NCBI GenBank assembly: GCA_030593145.1
Contig: JAUVHU010000017.1
Location: forward strand, 1-37,455
Length of the DNA: 37,455 bases
Direction of reading: 5' to 3'
DNA from: Desulfobacteraceae bacterium
GTDB taxonomy: Bacteria > Desulfobacterota > Desulfobacteria > Desulfobacterales > ETH-SRB1
The notes below the pieces were generated by a model. The model saw only the letters and a program-made list of their open reading frames with translations, ran no database searches and had not been told where the DNA came from. The position numbers and the translations under genes are program-made. This document shows, piece after piece, positions 1 through 9,581 of this stretch. How positions within the stretch are numbered: position 1 is the first letter of the stretch; each line of letters starts with the position of its first letter.

Positions 1-139
1 AAGCAATTAAGATGTTCATCGTTAAGAAATGCAAGCTGTTTGAGGCCGTTAGGCCGAGTTCTTGCATTTTAGATGAACATCTTAATTGCGCCCAAAATGG
101 TCATGAAGTGAATAAAATGGACTTTTTACGAGGCCATCA
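1..139. repeat. Family A 191-bp palindromic element, copy 1 (cut by window edge)
   Basis: This matches positions 53-191 of the full copies at 3770, 10571 and 18450, so the first 52 bp lie outside the window. The central part folds as a long hairpin: CAATTAAGATGTTCATC near position 4 pairs with its reverse complement ending at 88, with an inner AAATGCAAG/CTTGCATTT stem. The right end carries the shared terminus GACTTTTTACGAGGCCATCA. It lies just beyond the dusB stop. An open frame runs through it but is only a by-product of the repeat. Confidence 0.9.
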
Positions 140-149
140 AACTTTAAAA

Positions 150-1109
150 CTAACAATTTTCTATGTATGCCCCGATCAATTCTACAGCTTCATGTTCAGA
201 AGATATTTGCTTTATAGATTCACGAAATTTACTGGAATAACGAAGGCCTTTCACAAACCATCCAAGACGGCTGCGCAGCATATAACACGCTTGTTCTTCG
301 CCATAGTATTTTACCATAATTTTAACATATCGTATCATAACGCTGTAACGATATGCAATATCAACCGGAGATAAATCTTCACCCTTGATAAGGCTTAATA
401 CCTGAGAAAAAATCCACGGTTTTCCTATAGCTGCCCGTCCTATCATCAATGCATCGCAACCTGTCATGTCCTGCATTTTTAAGGCATCTTCCGGTGTAAC
501 AATATCTCCGTTTCCAATAACAGGAATTGACACGGCTTTTTTAATCTTTGCTATGATCGACCAGTCGGCCTTGCCCCTGAATCCCTGGGAGGCAGTGCGT
601 GGATGAACTGCAATTGCGTCAACACCGCAGTCCTCAGTGATTTTAGCTAATTTAACAGCCTGGTTTCCGGAGCTGTCCCATCCGGTCCTGATTTTTATAG
701 TAAAGGGAATATTGATTGCTTTTCGAACAGATTTGATAAGCGCCTCGGCTCTGTCAAGATCTTTCATCAACGCAACGCCGGCGCCGGTTTTGACTACCTT
801 TTTTACGGAACAACCGAAATTAATATCAATTAAATCTGCGCCTGAAAGTTCAACAATTTTTGCTGCTTCCGCCATTATTAACGGATCAGCACCAAACAAC
901 TGGGCAGACAGAGGTTTTTCCTCGGGCAGACTGGCAAGCATCTGCTTTGTCTTTTGTGATCCTCGAACAAGTCCGTTGGAACTTATCATCTCGGTGTAGA
1001 CAAGTGCGCAGCCGGCTTCTTTAGCAAGAAGCCGAAAAGGCAGGATGGTAATTCCCGCAAGAGGGGCTAATATTGTAATATTATCAAGAGTAAGGGAACC
1101 GATTTTCAT
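150..1109 (-). CDS. dusB: tRNA-dihydrouridine synthase (DusB family)
   Basis: FMN-dependent enzyme that reduces uridine to dihydrouridine in tRNA. The 319-residue TIM-barrel protein is of normal family length. It shows the N-terminal APLAG...LPFR flavin-site region (residues 15-26), the active-site segment INFGC with catalytic Cys100 followed by KKVVKTGAG, and GNGDI...A with a [11 protein letters not shown] phosphate-binding segment near residue 200-235. The residue after the catalytic Cys is Ser where Pro is more usual; I regard this as harmless variation. The start is the ATG at 1109, directly giving the family's M-K-I-G N-terminus. It lies downstream of the DUF1848 gene on the same strand, separated by a repeat-filled gap, so cotranscription is uncertain. 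Confidence 0.93.
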   Translation of the reverse strand: MKIGSLTLDNITILAPLAGITILPFRLLAKEAGCALVYTEMISSNGLVRGSQKTKQMLASLPEEKPLSAQLFGADPLIMAEAAKIVELSGADLIDINFGCSVKKVVKTGAGVALMKDLDRAEALIKSVRKAINIPFTIKIRTGWDSSGNQAVKLAKITEDCGVDAIAVHPRTASQGFRGKADWSIIAKIKKAVSIPVIGNGDIVTPEDALKMQDMTGCDALMIGRAAIGKPWIFSQVLSLIKGEDLSPVDIAYRYSVMIRYVKIMVKYYGEEQACYMLRSRLGWFVKGLRYSSKFRESIKQISSEHEAVELIGAYIENC

Positions 1110-1125
1110 TATTACCTAAAATGAG

Positions 1126-1276
1126 CCATTAGCTATTAGCTATTAGTCAAGCCATATCAAGAGGTTATTAAACAATAATTCGCCAGAGCCCGTTGGCGGA
1201 GGTAATTAATAAATAATTATACGAATGCATATTTCATAAGAGCCAAAGGCTAATTGCTAACAGCTAATCGCTTAAC
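1126..1276. repeat. Palindrome with arms of tandem heptamers
   Basis: The left arm (1126-1146) is three tandem heptamers of consensus CTATTAG. The right arm (1249-1276) is four tandem heptamers of consensus GCTAAYN, the reverse complement of the left. About 100 bp of AT-rich spacer separates them. The whole gap between the DUF1848 gene and dusB is essentially this element. Confidence 0.75.
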
Positions 1277-1283
1277 GTATATA

Positions 1284-2162
1284 TTATGAAACAGAACATG
1301 GGTTTGCATAACAAAAAAGGCAGTTATGATAACATGGATGAAGATTGTACGAACCGATATCAACAGAAGTCATACATCCGCAGCCATCCTTTATCCTCTG
1401 GCCTGCGTCTTTTTTGAGGGAAAGACTGCCGCCGTATATTTTGATTAGAAGATCATTTGGTATGCACGAACTTTTTTTTATACCCGAAGTTGCGGGAAGA
1501 ATATCTATCAGATTTTTTTCACAACAGGCATATAGCTTAATCTTTTCCGCTGTCAGCTTCTTTTCAATACTTAGAATTATCTCTTTTTTTCTGTCCATAG
1601 GTGGATCTATAAATGAAAAACCGGGAATTAACGCAATCCTTTTGCGAATTTTCCGATAATCATCCATAAAGCTGGTAATACATCTTCTAATGCCATATTC
1701 GGAAGCTCTGCGCGCAATTACAAGCAAATCACGCAGATTGTCCTTAATGTCTCCATTATTTGTCTTGTAAAAACATATTGGATCAAACCTCCAGTTTATA
1801 CACCTTGCGCCAAAATTGCCGCATAGATATTCAAGCTGATTTAAGCGTTGTGTTAAAGAAGGCACATTTGGCTCAAGCTCGGCAGAACTGGAATTTATTG
1901 TAAAATTAAAAAAAAGATTGAATCCAGCGTCAATAAGCTTTTTCCCAAACCTTCCTTCAATGAACGGGCCAAAATTTTTTGACCAGAACACAATGGTATG
2001 AACCTTGTCAGTACTTGCAGGCGCTATTGATACATGCCTGTTGTAAGGATTTATTACTTCAAAGAAACCCTTTTTGATTTGCTCCATAAACCAGTTCATG
2101 TAAAAAGCCGGGATATCTGTTCTGCGGGAAGCGGAAATTACTATTTTGTGTGAAGGATTCAT
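1284..2162 (-). CDS. DUF1848 family protein
   Basis: A 292-residue protein of the DUF1848 family, whose function is not established. The N-terminus SASRRTDIPAFY...WF is the family hallmark. The C-terminus has clustered cysteines, CGC followed by C-x3-C-x2-CYANPC, resembling an iron-sulfur ligand set; the family is often considered radical-SAM-like, but this is family knowledge and not shown here. The start is the ATG at 2162, 24 bp after the stop of the upstream 110-residue gene, so the two are probably one transcription unit. No signal peptide or membrane segment is visible, so it should be cytoplasmic. Confidence 0.85.
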   Translation of the reverse strand: MNPSHKIVISASRRTDIPAFYMNWFMEQIKKGFFEVINPYNRHVSIAPASTDKVHTIVFWSKNFGPFIEGRFGKKLIDAGFNLFFNFTINSSSAELEPNVPSLTQRLNQLEYLCGNFGARCINWRFDPICFYKTNNGDIKDNLRDLLVIARRASEYGIRRCITSFMDDYRKIRKRIALIPGFSFIDPPMDRKKEIILSIEKKLTAEKIKLYACCEKNLIDILPATSGIKKSSCIPNDLLIKIYGGSLSLKKDAGQRIKDGCGCMTSVDIGSYNLHPCYHNCLFCYANPCSVS

Positions 2163-2186
2163 TCAAATGTTTTGAAGATGTTTTTG

Positions 2187-2519
2187 TTAAACCTTCTTTC
2201 TGTCGAGCATTGATATTACCTTTCCGCTCTTTGAACCTCGAACTTTCTTGCCCTTTTTTTCATGTATTTCAGATGGCTTAGCAACCTCCGGACATTCTAC
2301 CAGCTCCAAACGCACTTTTCTTCCATCCATTGTAAATTCTTCACCATTAATATATGAATCTTTTAAAATCCATGTTACAGGTTGAGGAGGCATCTGGAGA
2401 AGAAGCAACTTTACAAGATACCAGTTTGGTTTTATATCCGCTGATATTTCCTCTATTCTTGCAAAGGTAAGAGGTGTATTCTCTGAATATATAAGTACAA
2501 TATCTTTCTCGGTCGCCAT
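2187..2519 (-). CDS. Conserved-looking hypothetical protein, 110 aa
   Basis: I do not recognise this protein. It has a compact N-terminal part (about residues 1-75) with alternating hydrophobic residues ending in a W-x-L-x2-x-Y-I segment, then a basic, low-complexity tail rich in Lys (residues 80-110). There is no signal peptide or transmembrane segment. Its coding style matches its neighbours and it sits 24 bp upstream of the DUF1848 gene on the same strand. It is accepted as real from length, compact spacing and the absence of a better frame; function unknown. Confidence 0.65.
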   Translation of the reverse strand: MATEKDIVLIYSENTPLTFARIEEISADIKPNWYLVKLLLLQMPPQPVTWILKDSYINGEEFTMDGRKVRLELVECPEVAKPSEIHEKKGKKVRGSKSGKVISMLDRKKV

Positions 2520-2573
2520 TTTAATTAGTTTTCCTTATTTTAATGAATTAGTAAAAAGTTACGAAATTAACTA

Positions 2574-2702
2574 TGATGAACTCGTAAAAAGTTTCACATA
2601 CAAAGCGTAGTAATTTTTCAAGATCGAAGGCATGCATACAGTATGTTGAGAGCCTGAAAAAAATACTGCAACGCAGTAGATGGAACTTTTTACGACGCCA
2701 TT
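2574..2702. repeat. Family B 129-bp palindromic element, copy 1
   Basis: The termini are TGATGAACTCGTAAAAAGTT and the inverted ACTTTTTACGACGCCATTA. The reverse complement matches the element at 6074-6202 over its whole length with scattered substitutions. It fills the gap between two divergent genes. Its right end runs into the 5' side of the FMN reductase/ArsC gene, which is why the upstream ATG at 2680, inside the repeat, is not taken as the start. Confidence 0.85.
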
Positions 2703-2727
2703 ACTCTTAAAGCAAGGTTTTTATATC

Positions 2728-3708
2728 ATGATGGTGCTTGGCTTACAGGGAAGTCCACGGAAAAATGGTAATACATCATTTTTGCTTTCAGCCTTTATGG
2801 ATGAAGCAAAAAAACTTGGCGCCCAGACACATGTTATTGAAGTGGACAAAAAAAAGATTATCCCTTGCAAAGAATACACAGTGTGTTCAAAAAAGGGATT
2901 TTGTCCTATTGATGACGACATGAAGAATGAAATATATCCCCTGCTGCGTAAAGCGGATGTTATAGTAGTTGCCACTCCGATATTTTTTTGCAACGCGACT
3001 GCCCAGCTAAAAGCGCTCATCGACAGGTGCCAGGTGCTCTGGTCAAGAAAATATAAACTAAAGCTAATCGATCCGGGGCAAAAATATAGACGCGGGTTTC
3101 TGCTTGCGCTTGGGGCTACAAAGGGAAAAAATCTATTTGACGGCATCAACCTTACAGCAAAATACTTTTTTGATGCTGTTGGAGCAAGCTTTGAGGGAAG
3201 CCTGACGTACAGGAGTATTGAACATGCCGGCGATATGGAAAAATACAACGCTGTTTTAAGCGAGGTAAAAGAAGCGGCAAACATTCTTTTAACACCGCTT
3301 CTCAGCAGAAAAAAAATTTTGTTTGCCTGCCGTGAAAATACCTGTAGGAGCCAGATTGCCGCTGCTTTTGCCCAGCGCCTTGCGGGGGATAAAATCGAAG
3401 CTGTAAGCGGAGGAAACAGCCCTGCAAATGAAATTAACCCTGTCATGGTTGAAGCAATGGGCAAAAAAGGAATAGACATGGCGTTTCGCCCGCCAAAATC
3501 GATTGAGGATGCACTTTCAGGCGGAAAGCCGGATATGATAATAACCATGGGTTGTGGCGAAGAATGCTCATTTATATCAGGTGTCAACATGTGTGACTGG
3601 GAAGTGCCCGATCCCTCCGGCAAATCCATCGATTTTATGATTAAAGTGCGCGACGAAATTGAAAAAAGGGTCAATCATCTTATTGCCGAAGTTTTGCTTA
3701 CTGTTTAA
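2728..3708 (+). CDS. NADPH-dependent FMN reductase / ArsC-type phosphatase fusion
   Basis: A two-domain protein of 326 residues. Residues 1-190 are a flavodoxin-like FMN reductase: the GSPRKNGNTS phosphate loop at 8-17, Cys47, Cys53 and Cys59 in the usual cysteine-bearing loop, the DDDM segment and ATPIFF near 82-87. Residues 196-326 are a low-molecular-weight phosphatase/arsenate reductase fold: ACRENTCRSQ gives nucleophile Cys201, Cys206 and Arg207, and MGCGEEC gives Cys276 and Cys280 as candidate relay cysteines, followed by DWEVPDP. The inferred role is flavin-dependent electron delivery to arsenate or another oxyanion or thiol target in one polypeptide. The start at 2728 (ATGATG) fits the domain; an in-frame ATG at 2680 lies in the repeat. 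No arsR, arsB or other ars gene is nearby. Confidence 0.85.
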   Translation: MMVLGLQGSPRKNGNTSFLLSAFMDEAKKLGAQTHVIEVDKKKIIPCKEYTVCSKKGFCPIDDDMKNEIYPLLRKADVIVVATPIFFCNATAQLKALIDRCQVLWSRKYKLKLIDPGQKYRRGFLLALGATKGKNLFDGINLTAKYFFDAVGASFEGSLTYRSIEHAGDMEKYNAVLSEVKEAANILLTPLLSRKKILFACRENTCRSQIAAAFAQRLAGDKIEAVSGGNSPANEINPVMVEAMGKKGIDMAFRPPKSIEDALSGGKPDMIITMGCGEECSFISGVNMCDWEVPDPSGKSIDFMIKVRDEIEKRVNHLIAEVLLTV

Positions 3709-3769
3709 AGCTTTTGGTAAATAAAAAGGTTGCGAAACTTAAGTTAACTTATATATTTCTATAAAATCT

Positions 3770-3960
3770 TGATGGTCTCGTAAAAAGTCTTTTGTGAACA
3801 GCTTTGAGCATTTTGGGGAAAAAGCAATTGAGATGTTCATCGTCAAGAAATGCAAGCTGTTTGAGGCCGTTAGGCCGAGTTCTTGCATTTTAGATGAACA
3901 TATCAATTGCACCCAAAATGGTCATGAAGTGAACAAAATCGATTTTTTACGAATTCATCA
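3770..3960. repeat. Family A 191-bp palindromic element, copy 2
   Basis: A full-length copy with termini TGATGGTCTCGTAAAAAGTC and ATTTTTTACGAATTCATCA. The element folds end to end: TTTTGTGAAC...CATTTTGGG pairs with CCCAAAATGGTCATGAAGTG, then the central hairpin. The base pair corresponding to 9/83 of copy 1 is G3830-C3904 here instead of A-T. It occupies most of the 267-bp gap and ends 15 bp before the next start codon, so it would lie in the 5' leader of that gene if transcription begins upstream. Confidence 0.92.
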
Positions 3961-3975
3961 ATCTTAGGAGGTTTT

Positions 3976-4713
3976 ATGAAGGATCTGAACATGAAGGAGG
4001 AGGCTGCGAATAAATTTAAACCTTTTCTGGATGTTGTATTAAACAATTACAAGAACAAGCTCCATTCAATTCATGTTACAGGCAGTGCTTTGACTGAAGA
4101 TTTCAAACCCGGCGCTTCGGATATCAATTCTATCCTTGTTCTTAATAAAATGGATTTGAAATTTCTTGAAGATTTTGCGCTCCTTGGAAAGAAATTCGGA
4201 AAAAAACAGATTTCTTCCCCCCTTATTATGACCCCTGAGTATATTTTTAGCTCTCTTGATGTTTTCCCTGTTGAATTTCTTACAATAAAGACAATTCATA
4301 AAACCGTTTTCGGCGAGGACATCTTTAACGATCTTGAAATTAAAAGCGCTGATCTCAGGCACCAGTGTGAGCGGGAACTGAAAGTCAGATTAATCGGACT
4401 CAGGCAGGGATACCTTTCTTCGACTGGAAACAGGAAATCTCTTTCAGACCTGTTTATGAGTTCCTTTTCAGGATATATTCCGCTTTTCAGAGGCATAATT
4501 GTTCTTTTTGGAAAACCGGCGTCCAGAGAAAATAAAGAAGTGCTGTCAACCCTGCAGGAGCTATCCGGTGTCGACACCAGCGTATTCAGGACGGTTTTAA
4601 AGGCCAGAAAAGATAAAACAAAACTTTCTATTGAAGTTCTTAACTCAATATTTGAAGACTATTACAAAGCTATCGAGAAGCTGGGGGATATTACAGATGA
4701 AATTAAAGTATAA
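3976..4713 (+). CDS. Nucleotidyltransferase-fold protein, active site partly degenerate
   Basis: A 245-residue protein of unknown role. Residues 31-56 resemble the beginning of a DNA polymerase beta-type nucleotidyltransferase: HVTGSALTEDF...ASDINSILVL. The GS pair is present (36-37), but the usual D-x-D metal pair reads D-I-N (49-51), so catalysis may be lost or altered. The rest is helical, with a hydrophobic stretch near residues 160-180. The start is well set: TAGGAGG lies 5 bases before the ATG at 3976. The gene overlaps the TPM-domain gene by 17 bp, so the two are translationally coupled. This resembles predicted minimal or dead nucleotidyltransferases, but I cannot assign a substrate. 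Confidence 0.75.
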   Translation: MKDLNMKEEAANKFKPFLDVVLNNYKNKLHSIHVTGSALTEDFKPGASDINSILVLNKMDLKFLEDFALLGKKFGKKQISSPLIMTPEYIFSSLDVFPVEFLTIKTIHKTVFGEDIFNDLEIKSADLRHQCERELKVRLIGLRQGYLSSTGNRKSLSDLFMSSFSGYIPLFRGIIVLFGKPASRENKEVLSTLQELSGVDTSVFRTVLKARKDKTKLSIEVLNSIFEDYYKAIEKLGDITDEIKV

Positions 4714-5476
4714 TCTAATTCCCCTTCTTTCAATCCTGTGTTTATTTCTCCTGCTGGCGCCTTTTTCGCATGCTGTCAGCATACCGAGAAATCCAGGCAG
4801 CCATGTTGTTGACCTTGCAGGAATCATTGATAACTCTACCGAGGTTAGACTTAATCAATATCTGAAAGAACTCGAACAAAAGACAACAGCACAGCTTGCC
4901 ATTCTTACCATCAAGAGCCTTGAAGGAGAATCGATTGAAGATTTATCAATAACCGTGGCTCATGATCGATGGAAACTCGGCCAAAAAGGAAAAGACAATG
5001 GAATTTTACTGCTGGTATCTTACAGGGAAAGAAAATACAGGATTGAAGTCGGTTACGGCCTCGAGGGCGTGATTCCCGATAGCCTGGCCGGAAGCATCGG
5101 CCGTTCTTATCTTGTTCCTTTTTTTAGAAAGGGTGACTATTCAAACGGTATTTTTGCCGCTGCCGCAGTAATGGCCAATTTGATTGCCGAGGACTCTGGA
5201 GTAAAGATAACCGGAATGCCGGAATTGAAACGCAGTGTTCAACGAACAGGAAAAGATAAACCTGTCGGTATTTTTGGTAGTATAATGTCGCTGCTTTTTC
5301 TTGTAATTCTTGTTATTCTGTTTATAAAAAATCCAAGACTCTTCATCATGTTCTTTCTTCTATCAGCAATGGGCGGAAGGCGTGGTTCATGGGGTGGCGG
5401 TGGCGGATTCGGAGGTGGCGGTTTTGGTGGCGGGGGCGGCGGTTTCGGTGGAGGCGGCGCTTCCGGGGGCTGGTAG
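4697..5476 (+). CDS. TPM-domain (YgcG-like) membrane protein with glycine-rich tail
   Basis: A 259-residue exported protein. A signal peptide (about 1-26, ending SHA) precedes a TPM/Repair_PSII domain (about 35-165: VVDLAGIID...LAILTIKSLEGES...DNGILLLVSYRERKYRIEVGYGLEG). A single membrane segment (about 195-225) and a tail of GGGGFGGGG repeats follow. The domain therefore faces the periplasm. The ATG at 4697 is chosen because GGGGGA precedes it and the signal peptide starts there; an upstream TTG frame extension lacks support. It overlaps the previous gene and is followed 24 bp later by lemA, a partnership common in bacteria. The family has been linked to membrane or envelope functions without a firm biochemical role. 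Confidence 0.9.
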   Translation: MKLKYNLIPLLSILCLFLLLAPFSHAVSIPRNPGSHVVDLAGIIDNSTEVRLNQYLKELEQKTTAQLAILTIKSLEGESIEDLSITVAHDRWKLGQKGKDNGILLLVSYRERKYRIEVGYGLEGVIPDSLAGSIGRSYLVPFFRKGDYSNGIFAAAAVMANLIAEDSGVKITGMPELKRSVQRTGKDKPVGIFGSIMSLLFLVILVILFIKNPRLFIMFFLLSAMGGRRGSWGGGGGFGGGGFGGGGGGFGGGGASGGW

Positions 5477-5500
5477 TTTTATATTTTCATGGAGGGTTTT

Positions 5501-6076
5501 ATGTCAAAATCATTAAAAACAATTCTTATAATTGCAGGTGTTGTTTTACTTGTTGGTGTTCTTGTAGCAGGAAGGCTTATCGGAGGTTATAATACAGTCA
5601 TCATAATGGATGAAAATGTTAAGGGCAAGTGGGCTCAGGTTGAAAACCAGCTCAAGCGGAGATTTGACCTCATTCCGAATCTAATTGAAACGGTTAAAGG
5701 TTATGCAAAACACGAAAAAGAACTGTTTGAAAATATCGCGGAGGCCAGAACAAAATACTTCCAGGCAAAAACCGTAAAAGATAAAGTTGAAAGCGCAAAC
5801 CGTCTTGAAGGCGTGCTCTCAAAACTTCTTTTTCTTCAGGAGAGATACCCGGTGCTTAAAGCAAATCAGTCCTTTCTGAAGCTTCAGGACAGTCTCGAAG
5901 GCACCGAAAATAGAATCGCGGTTGAACGAAAGAGGTATAACGACGCGGTTCAGGGTTTAAACACATATAGCCGGACATTTTTCGGAAGGTTATATGCGGG
6001 ATTTGCCGGGGTTTCTAAAGCTGAATATTATGAAATTCCAGAAGCTGAGAAGGCTGTGCCGAAAGTAAAATTTTGA
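5501..6076 (+). CDS. lemA: LemA family protein
   Basis: A 191-residue LemA-family protein, a membrane-anchored coiled-coil protein of uncertain biochemical function. One N-terminal membrane segment (about residues 6-27) is followed by a helical domain with the family signature YNTVIIMDENVKGKWAQVEN, then RRFDLIPNLIETVKGYA, and E-x-R-x-A...ERKRYNDAVQGLNTYSRTF. The ATG at 5501 has GGAGGG 5 bases upstream; an ATG at 5489 precedes that Shine-Dalgarno sequence and is rejected. The stop codon TGA (6074-6076) is also the first three bases of repeat B2, so the repeat inserted at, or replaced, the original gene end. Confidence 0.92.
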   Translation: MSKSLKTILIIAGVVLLVGVLVAGRLIGGYNTVIIMDENVKGKWAQVENQLKRRFDLIPNLIETVKGYAKHEKELFENIAEARTKYFQAKTVKDKVESANRLEGVLSKLLFLQERYPVLKANQSFLKLQDSLEGTENRIAVERKRYNDAVQGLNTYSRTFFGRLYAGFAGVSKAEYYEIPEAEKAVPKVKF

Positions 6077-6202
6077 TGGCGTCGTAAAAAATCCCATCTA
6101 TTGCGTTGTAGTATTTTTTCAGACCCTCGACATACTATACGTATGCCTTCGGCCCTAAAGAACTACTACGCCTTGTATATGAACCTTTTTACTTAGCCAT
6201 CT
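6074..6202. repeat. Family B 129-bp palindromic element, copy 2
   Basis: The left terminus TGATGGCGTCGTAAAAAATC begins at the lemA stop codon. The right end, CCTTTTTACTTAGCCATCTA, is a decayed version of the inverted terminus. The interior matches the reverse complement of 2574-2702, including GCGTTG-AGTATTTTTTCAG, ACATACT and TACTACG. It is a strong candidate to act as a hairpin at the end of the lemA transcript. Confidence 0.85.
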
Positions 6203-6207
6203 ATGGT

Positions 6208-6240
6208 TGATAGCGTCGCAAAAAGTCCCATCTACTGGAG
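6208..6240. repeat. Family B element, truncated copy (left end only)
   Basis: TGATAGCGTCGCAAAAAGTC, followed by CCATCTACTG, repeats the left end of the neighbouring B copy 5 bp after it ends; the rest of the element is absent. I see no gene or clear signal in 6241-6370, which contains only loose TTCATGA/TCATGAA inverted repeats. Confidence 0.6.
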
Positions 6241-6370
6241 TTGTTGGGATTCCCTCAACTAATTAGACTTATGGCTATTAAATCGATAAAATTGGTGTCA
6301 GGCAAGAGTGCGTACAGCGAAACATTCATGATTTTATGCGTTTTTCATTATTATTCATGAAATACTCAGT

Positions 6371-6748
6371 TTAAGTCATTTTGCGATACTGTGACAAAAC
6401 GATCAGCAGAATTATACCTGGTATAATTAATGTGGCGGTTCTCCCTATACTATACATTACAATCTGATTAACGGCAATAAATGCCAGATAAAGCATTATC
6501 GACCATTTCTTCATTTCCCAAAAACCGTATATACAGATCAAGATAATTACTGCTGAAAAACCTAAATATGGTGGCCACCAAAAACCGATAGACCATGCTT
6601 TATCACTGAAAGGCACAAAAATTATACCTAACACATTAAAGATATACAAAGCGCACATAATTGTAATAATCTTTGGCCGTTGTGTATCTCTTGATTCATT
6701 TTTGGATTTTAACAGACTGTCTTGATCCTTATTTGTGATCTCCTCCAT
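6371..6748 (-). CDS. Small integral membrane protein, hypothetical
   Basis: A 125-residue protein not matched to a family I know. A polar N-terminus (1-25, rich in charged residues) is followed by about four hydrophobic stretches near residues 27-47, 57-78, 80-97 and 102-120, ending SQYRKMT. It is predicted to sit in the cytoplasmic membrane. AGGGA lies about 9 bases upstream of the ATG at 6748. It stands alone, bordered by repeats on one side and by the ahcY terminus on the other. Confidence 0.6.
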   Translation of the reverse strand: MEEITNKDQDSLLKSKNESRDTQRPKIITIMCALYIFNVLGIIFVPFSDKAWSIGFWWPPYLGFSAVIILICIYGFWEMKKWSIMLYLAFIAVNQIVMYSIGRTATLIIPGIILLIVLSQYRKMT

Positions 6749-6815
6749 ATAAATATTCCCTGTACAGCACGCTCTCTGTGCTCTTCGTGGTGAAGAAAAT
6801 ACATCGAAATTCGGG

Positions 6816-8288
<1,473 letters not shown>

Positions 8289-8292
8289 TCAG

Positions 8293-8369
8293 GATTGCTG
8301 GTTACTGGTTGCTCGTTGCTGGTTCTCTGAGATCTAACTTCTGACCTCCGACCTCTGATTTCTGACTTC
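8293..8369. repeat. Heptanucleotide tandem array in two blocks
   Basis: Eleven degenerate 7-mers lie head to tail in one phase. On the minus (gene) strand, six are of consensus GARGTCA (8328-8369), then five are of consensus AGCAACC or close to it (8293-8327). The 77-bp array fills most of the metK-ahcY spacer, so it is transcribed if the two genes share an mRNA. It ends about 8 bp before the GAGGAG ribosome-binding site of ahcY. Confidence 0.85.
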
Positions 8370-8374
8370 AGGGG

Positions 8375-9544
8375 TTATAATCCGGCCTTTTCTCTGATAA
8401 CATCCGCCATATTTGTTTTCTCCCACGTAAACTCCGGCTCATTGCGGCCAAAGTGTCCATAAGCCGATGTTTTTTGATAGATAGGCCGCAAGAGATCAAG
8501 ATATTCGATAATTGCAGCAGGCCTCAAATCAAAAACCTCAAGAATAATCTCCTTGACCCGCTGTTTGGGTATAACTCCAGTACCTTTAAGATCTAACATG
8601 ACAGAAACCGGTTGTGACACACCGATTGCATAAGCAACCTGCAACTCGCATTTTTTCGCAAGGCCGGCAGCAACGATATTTTTTGCAATATGTCTTCCCA
8701 TATACGATGCGCTGCGGTCAACCTTGGAGGGATCTTTTCCTGAAAAGCATCCACCCCCGTGACTTCCCTGGCCGCCGTAAGTATCAACTATAATCTTTCG
8801 ACCTGTAAGTCCACAGTCTCCCATGGGTCCGCCAAGAATAAACTTGCCTGTAGCATTAACAAAATATCGGGTATCACCATCGGTCATTTCTTTTGGGATT
8901 ACCTTTTTGATGACTTCTTGAATAATAGCTTCTTTTAACTCATCGTAAGTAACATCCGGTTTGTGTTGAGCAGCGATTACAACCGTATCAACCCGTTTTG
9001 GAGTGCCGTTTTCATATTCGACGGTTACCTGGGATTTGCCGTCGGGCCTTAAGAAATCAAGAGCCCCGTTTTTTCGAACAGTGGCAAGACGTTTGGTAAG
9101 ATTGTGAGCAAGCATAATCGGCATGGGCATCAATTCCGGAGTTTCATTGCAGGCAAATCCAAACATAAGACCCTGATCTCCCGCGCCTTGATCCTTGAAC
9201 AACCCTTCGCCGACATCAACCCCCTGAGCGATATCGGGAGATTGATGATCAATGCTGGTTACAACCGAGCAAGTTTGCCAGTCAAAGCCCATCTTGGATG
9301 AATGATATCCTATTTCACGTATTGTTTCCCTGACAATCTTGGGCATATCAACATAACATTCTGTTGTGATTTCGCCGGCAATAAAGGCCAGTCCGGTTGT
9401 AACAAGAGTTTCGCAGGCAACCCTGCAATTTTTATCTTTTTCAATAATGGCGTCCAGGATGGAATCCGATATTGCGTCGGCAACCTTGTCAGGATGCCCT
9501 TCTGTGACAGATTCGGAAGTAAAAAAGAATTGTTCTTTTCCCAT
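8375..9544 (-). CDS. metK: S-adenosylmethionine synthetase
   Basis: Makes S-adenosylmethionine from ATP and methionine. The 389-residue protein has a typical length and landmarks: [19 protein letters not shown] near residues 9-28, [13 protein letters not shown] near 121-133, [20 protein letters not shown] and [19 protein letters not shown] in the middle and C-terminal parts. AAAGGAG lies upstream of the ATG at 9544. It lies 37 bp after panC and 104 bp before ahcY, all on the minus strand, probably as one operon. No SAM riboswitch fits in the short upstream gap. Confidence 0.97.
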   Translation of the reverse strand: MGKEQFFFTSESVTEGHPDKVADAISDSILDAIIEKDKNCRVACETLVTTGLAFIAGEITTECYVDMPKIVRETIREIGYHSSKMGFDWQTCSVVTSIDHQSPDIAQGVDVGEGLFKDQGAGDQGLMFGFACNETPELMPMPIMLAHNLTKRLATVRKNGALDFLRPDGKSQVTVEYENGTPKRVDTVVIAAQHKPDVTYDELKEAIIQEVIKKVIPKEMTDGDTRYFVNATGKFILGGPMGDCGLTGRKIIVDTYGGQGSHGGGCFSGKDPSKVDRSASYMGRHIAKNIVAAGLAKKCELQVAYAIGVSQPVSVMLDLKGTGVIPKQRVKEIILEVFDLRPAAIIEYLDLLRPIYQKTSAYGHFGRNEPEFTWEKTNMADVIREKAGL

Positions 9545-9581
9545 AATAATTGTGTCTCCTTTGTGCTTTATAGCTGAACTG

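Noticed and set aside
12-374. 120-residue plus-strand open frame, similar in its first part to one at 18474-18719
   Set aside because: The shared part is simply family A repeat read in one frame; the remainder runs antisense to dusB. No ribosome-binding site.
2721-3674. Long minus-strand open frame opposite the FMN reductase/ArsC fusion
   Set aside because: The plus strand has clear domains and catalytic motifs; the opposite frame is Ser/Phe-rich with no recognisable fold.
5389-5592. Trp/Arg-rich frame overlapping the end of the TPM gene
   Set aside because: Produced by reading the GGN-repeat DNA of the glycine-rich tail out of frame.
8293-8369. CRISPR-like short repeats between metK and ahcY
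   Set aside because: Units are 7 bases, contiguous and degenerate, without spacers.
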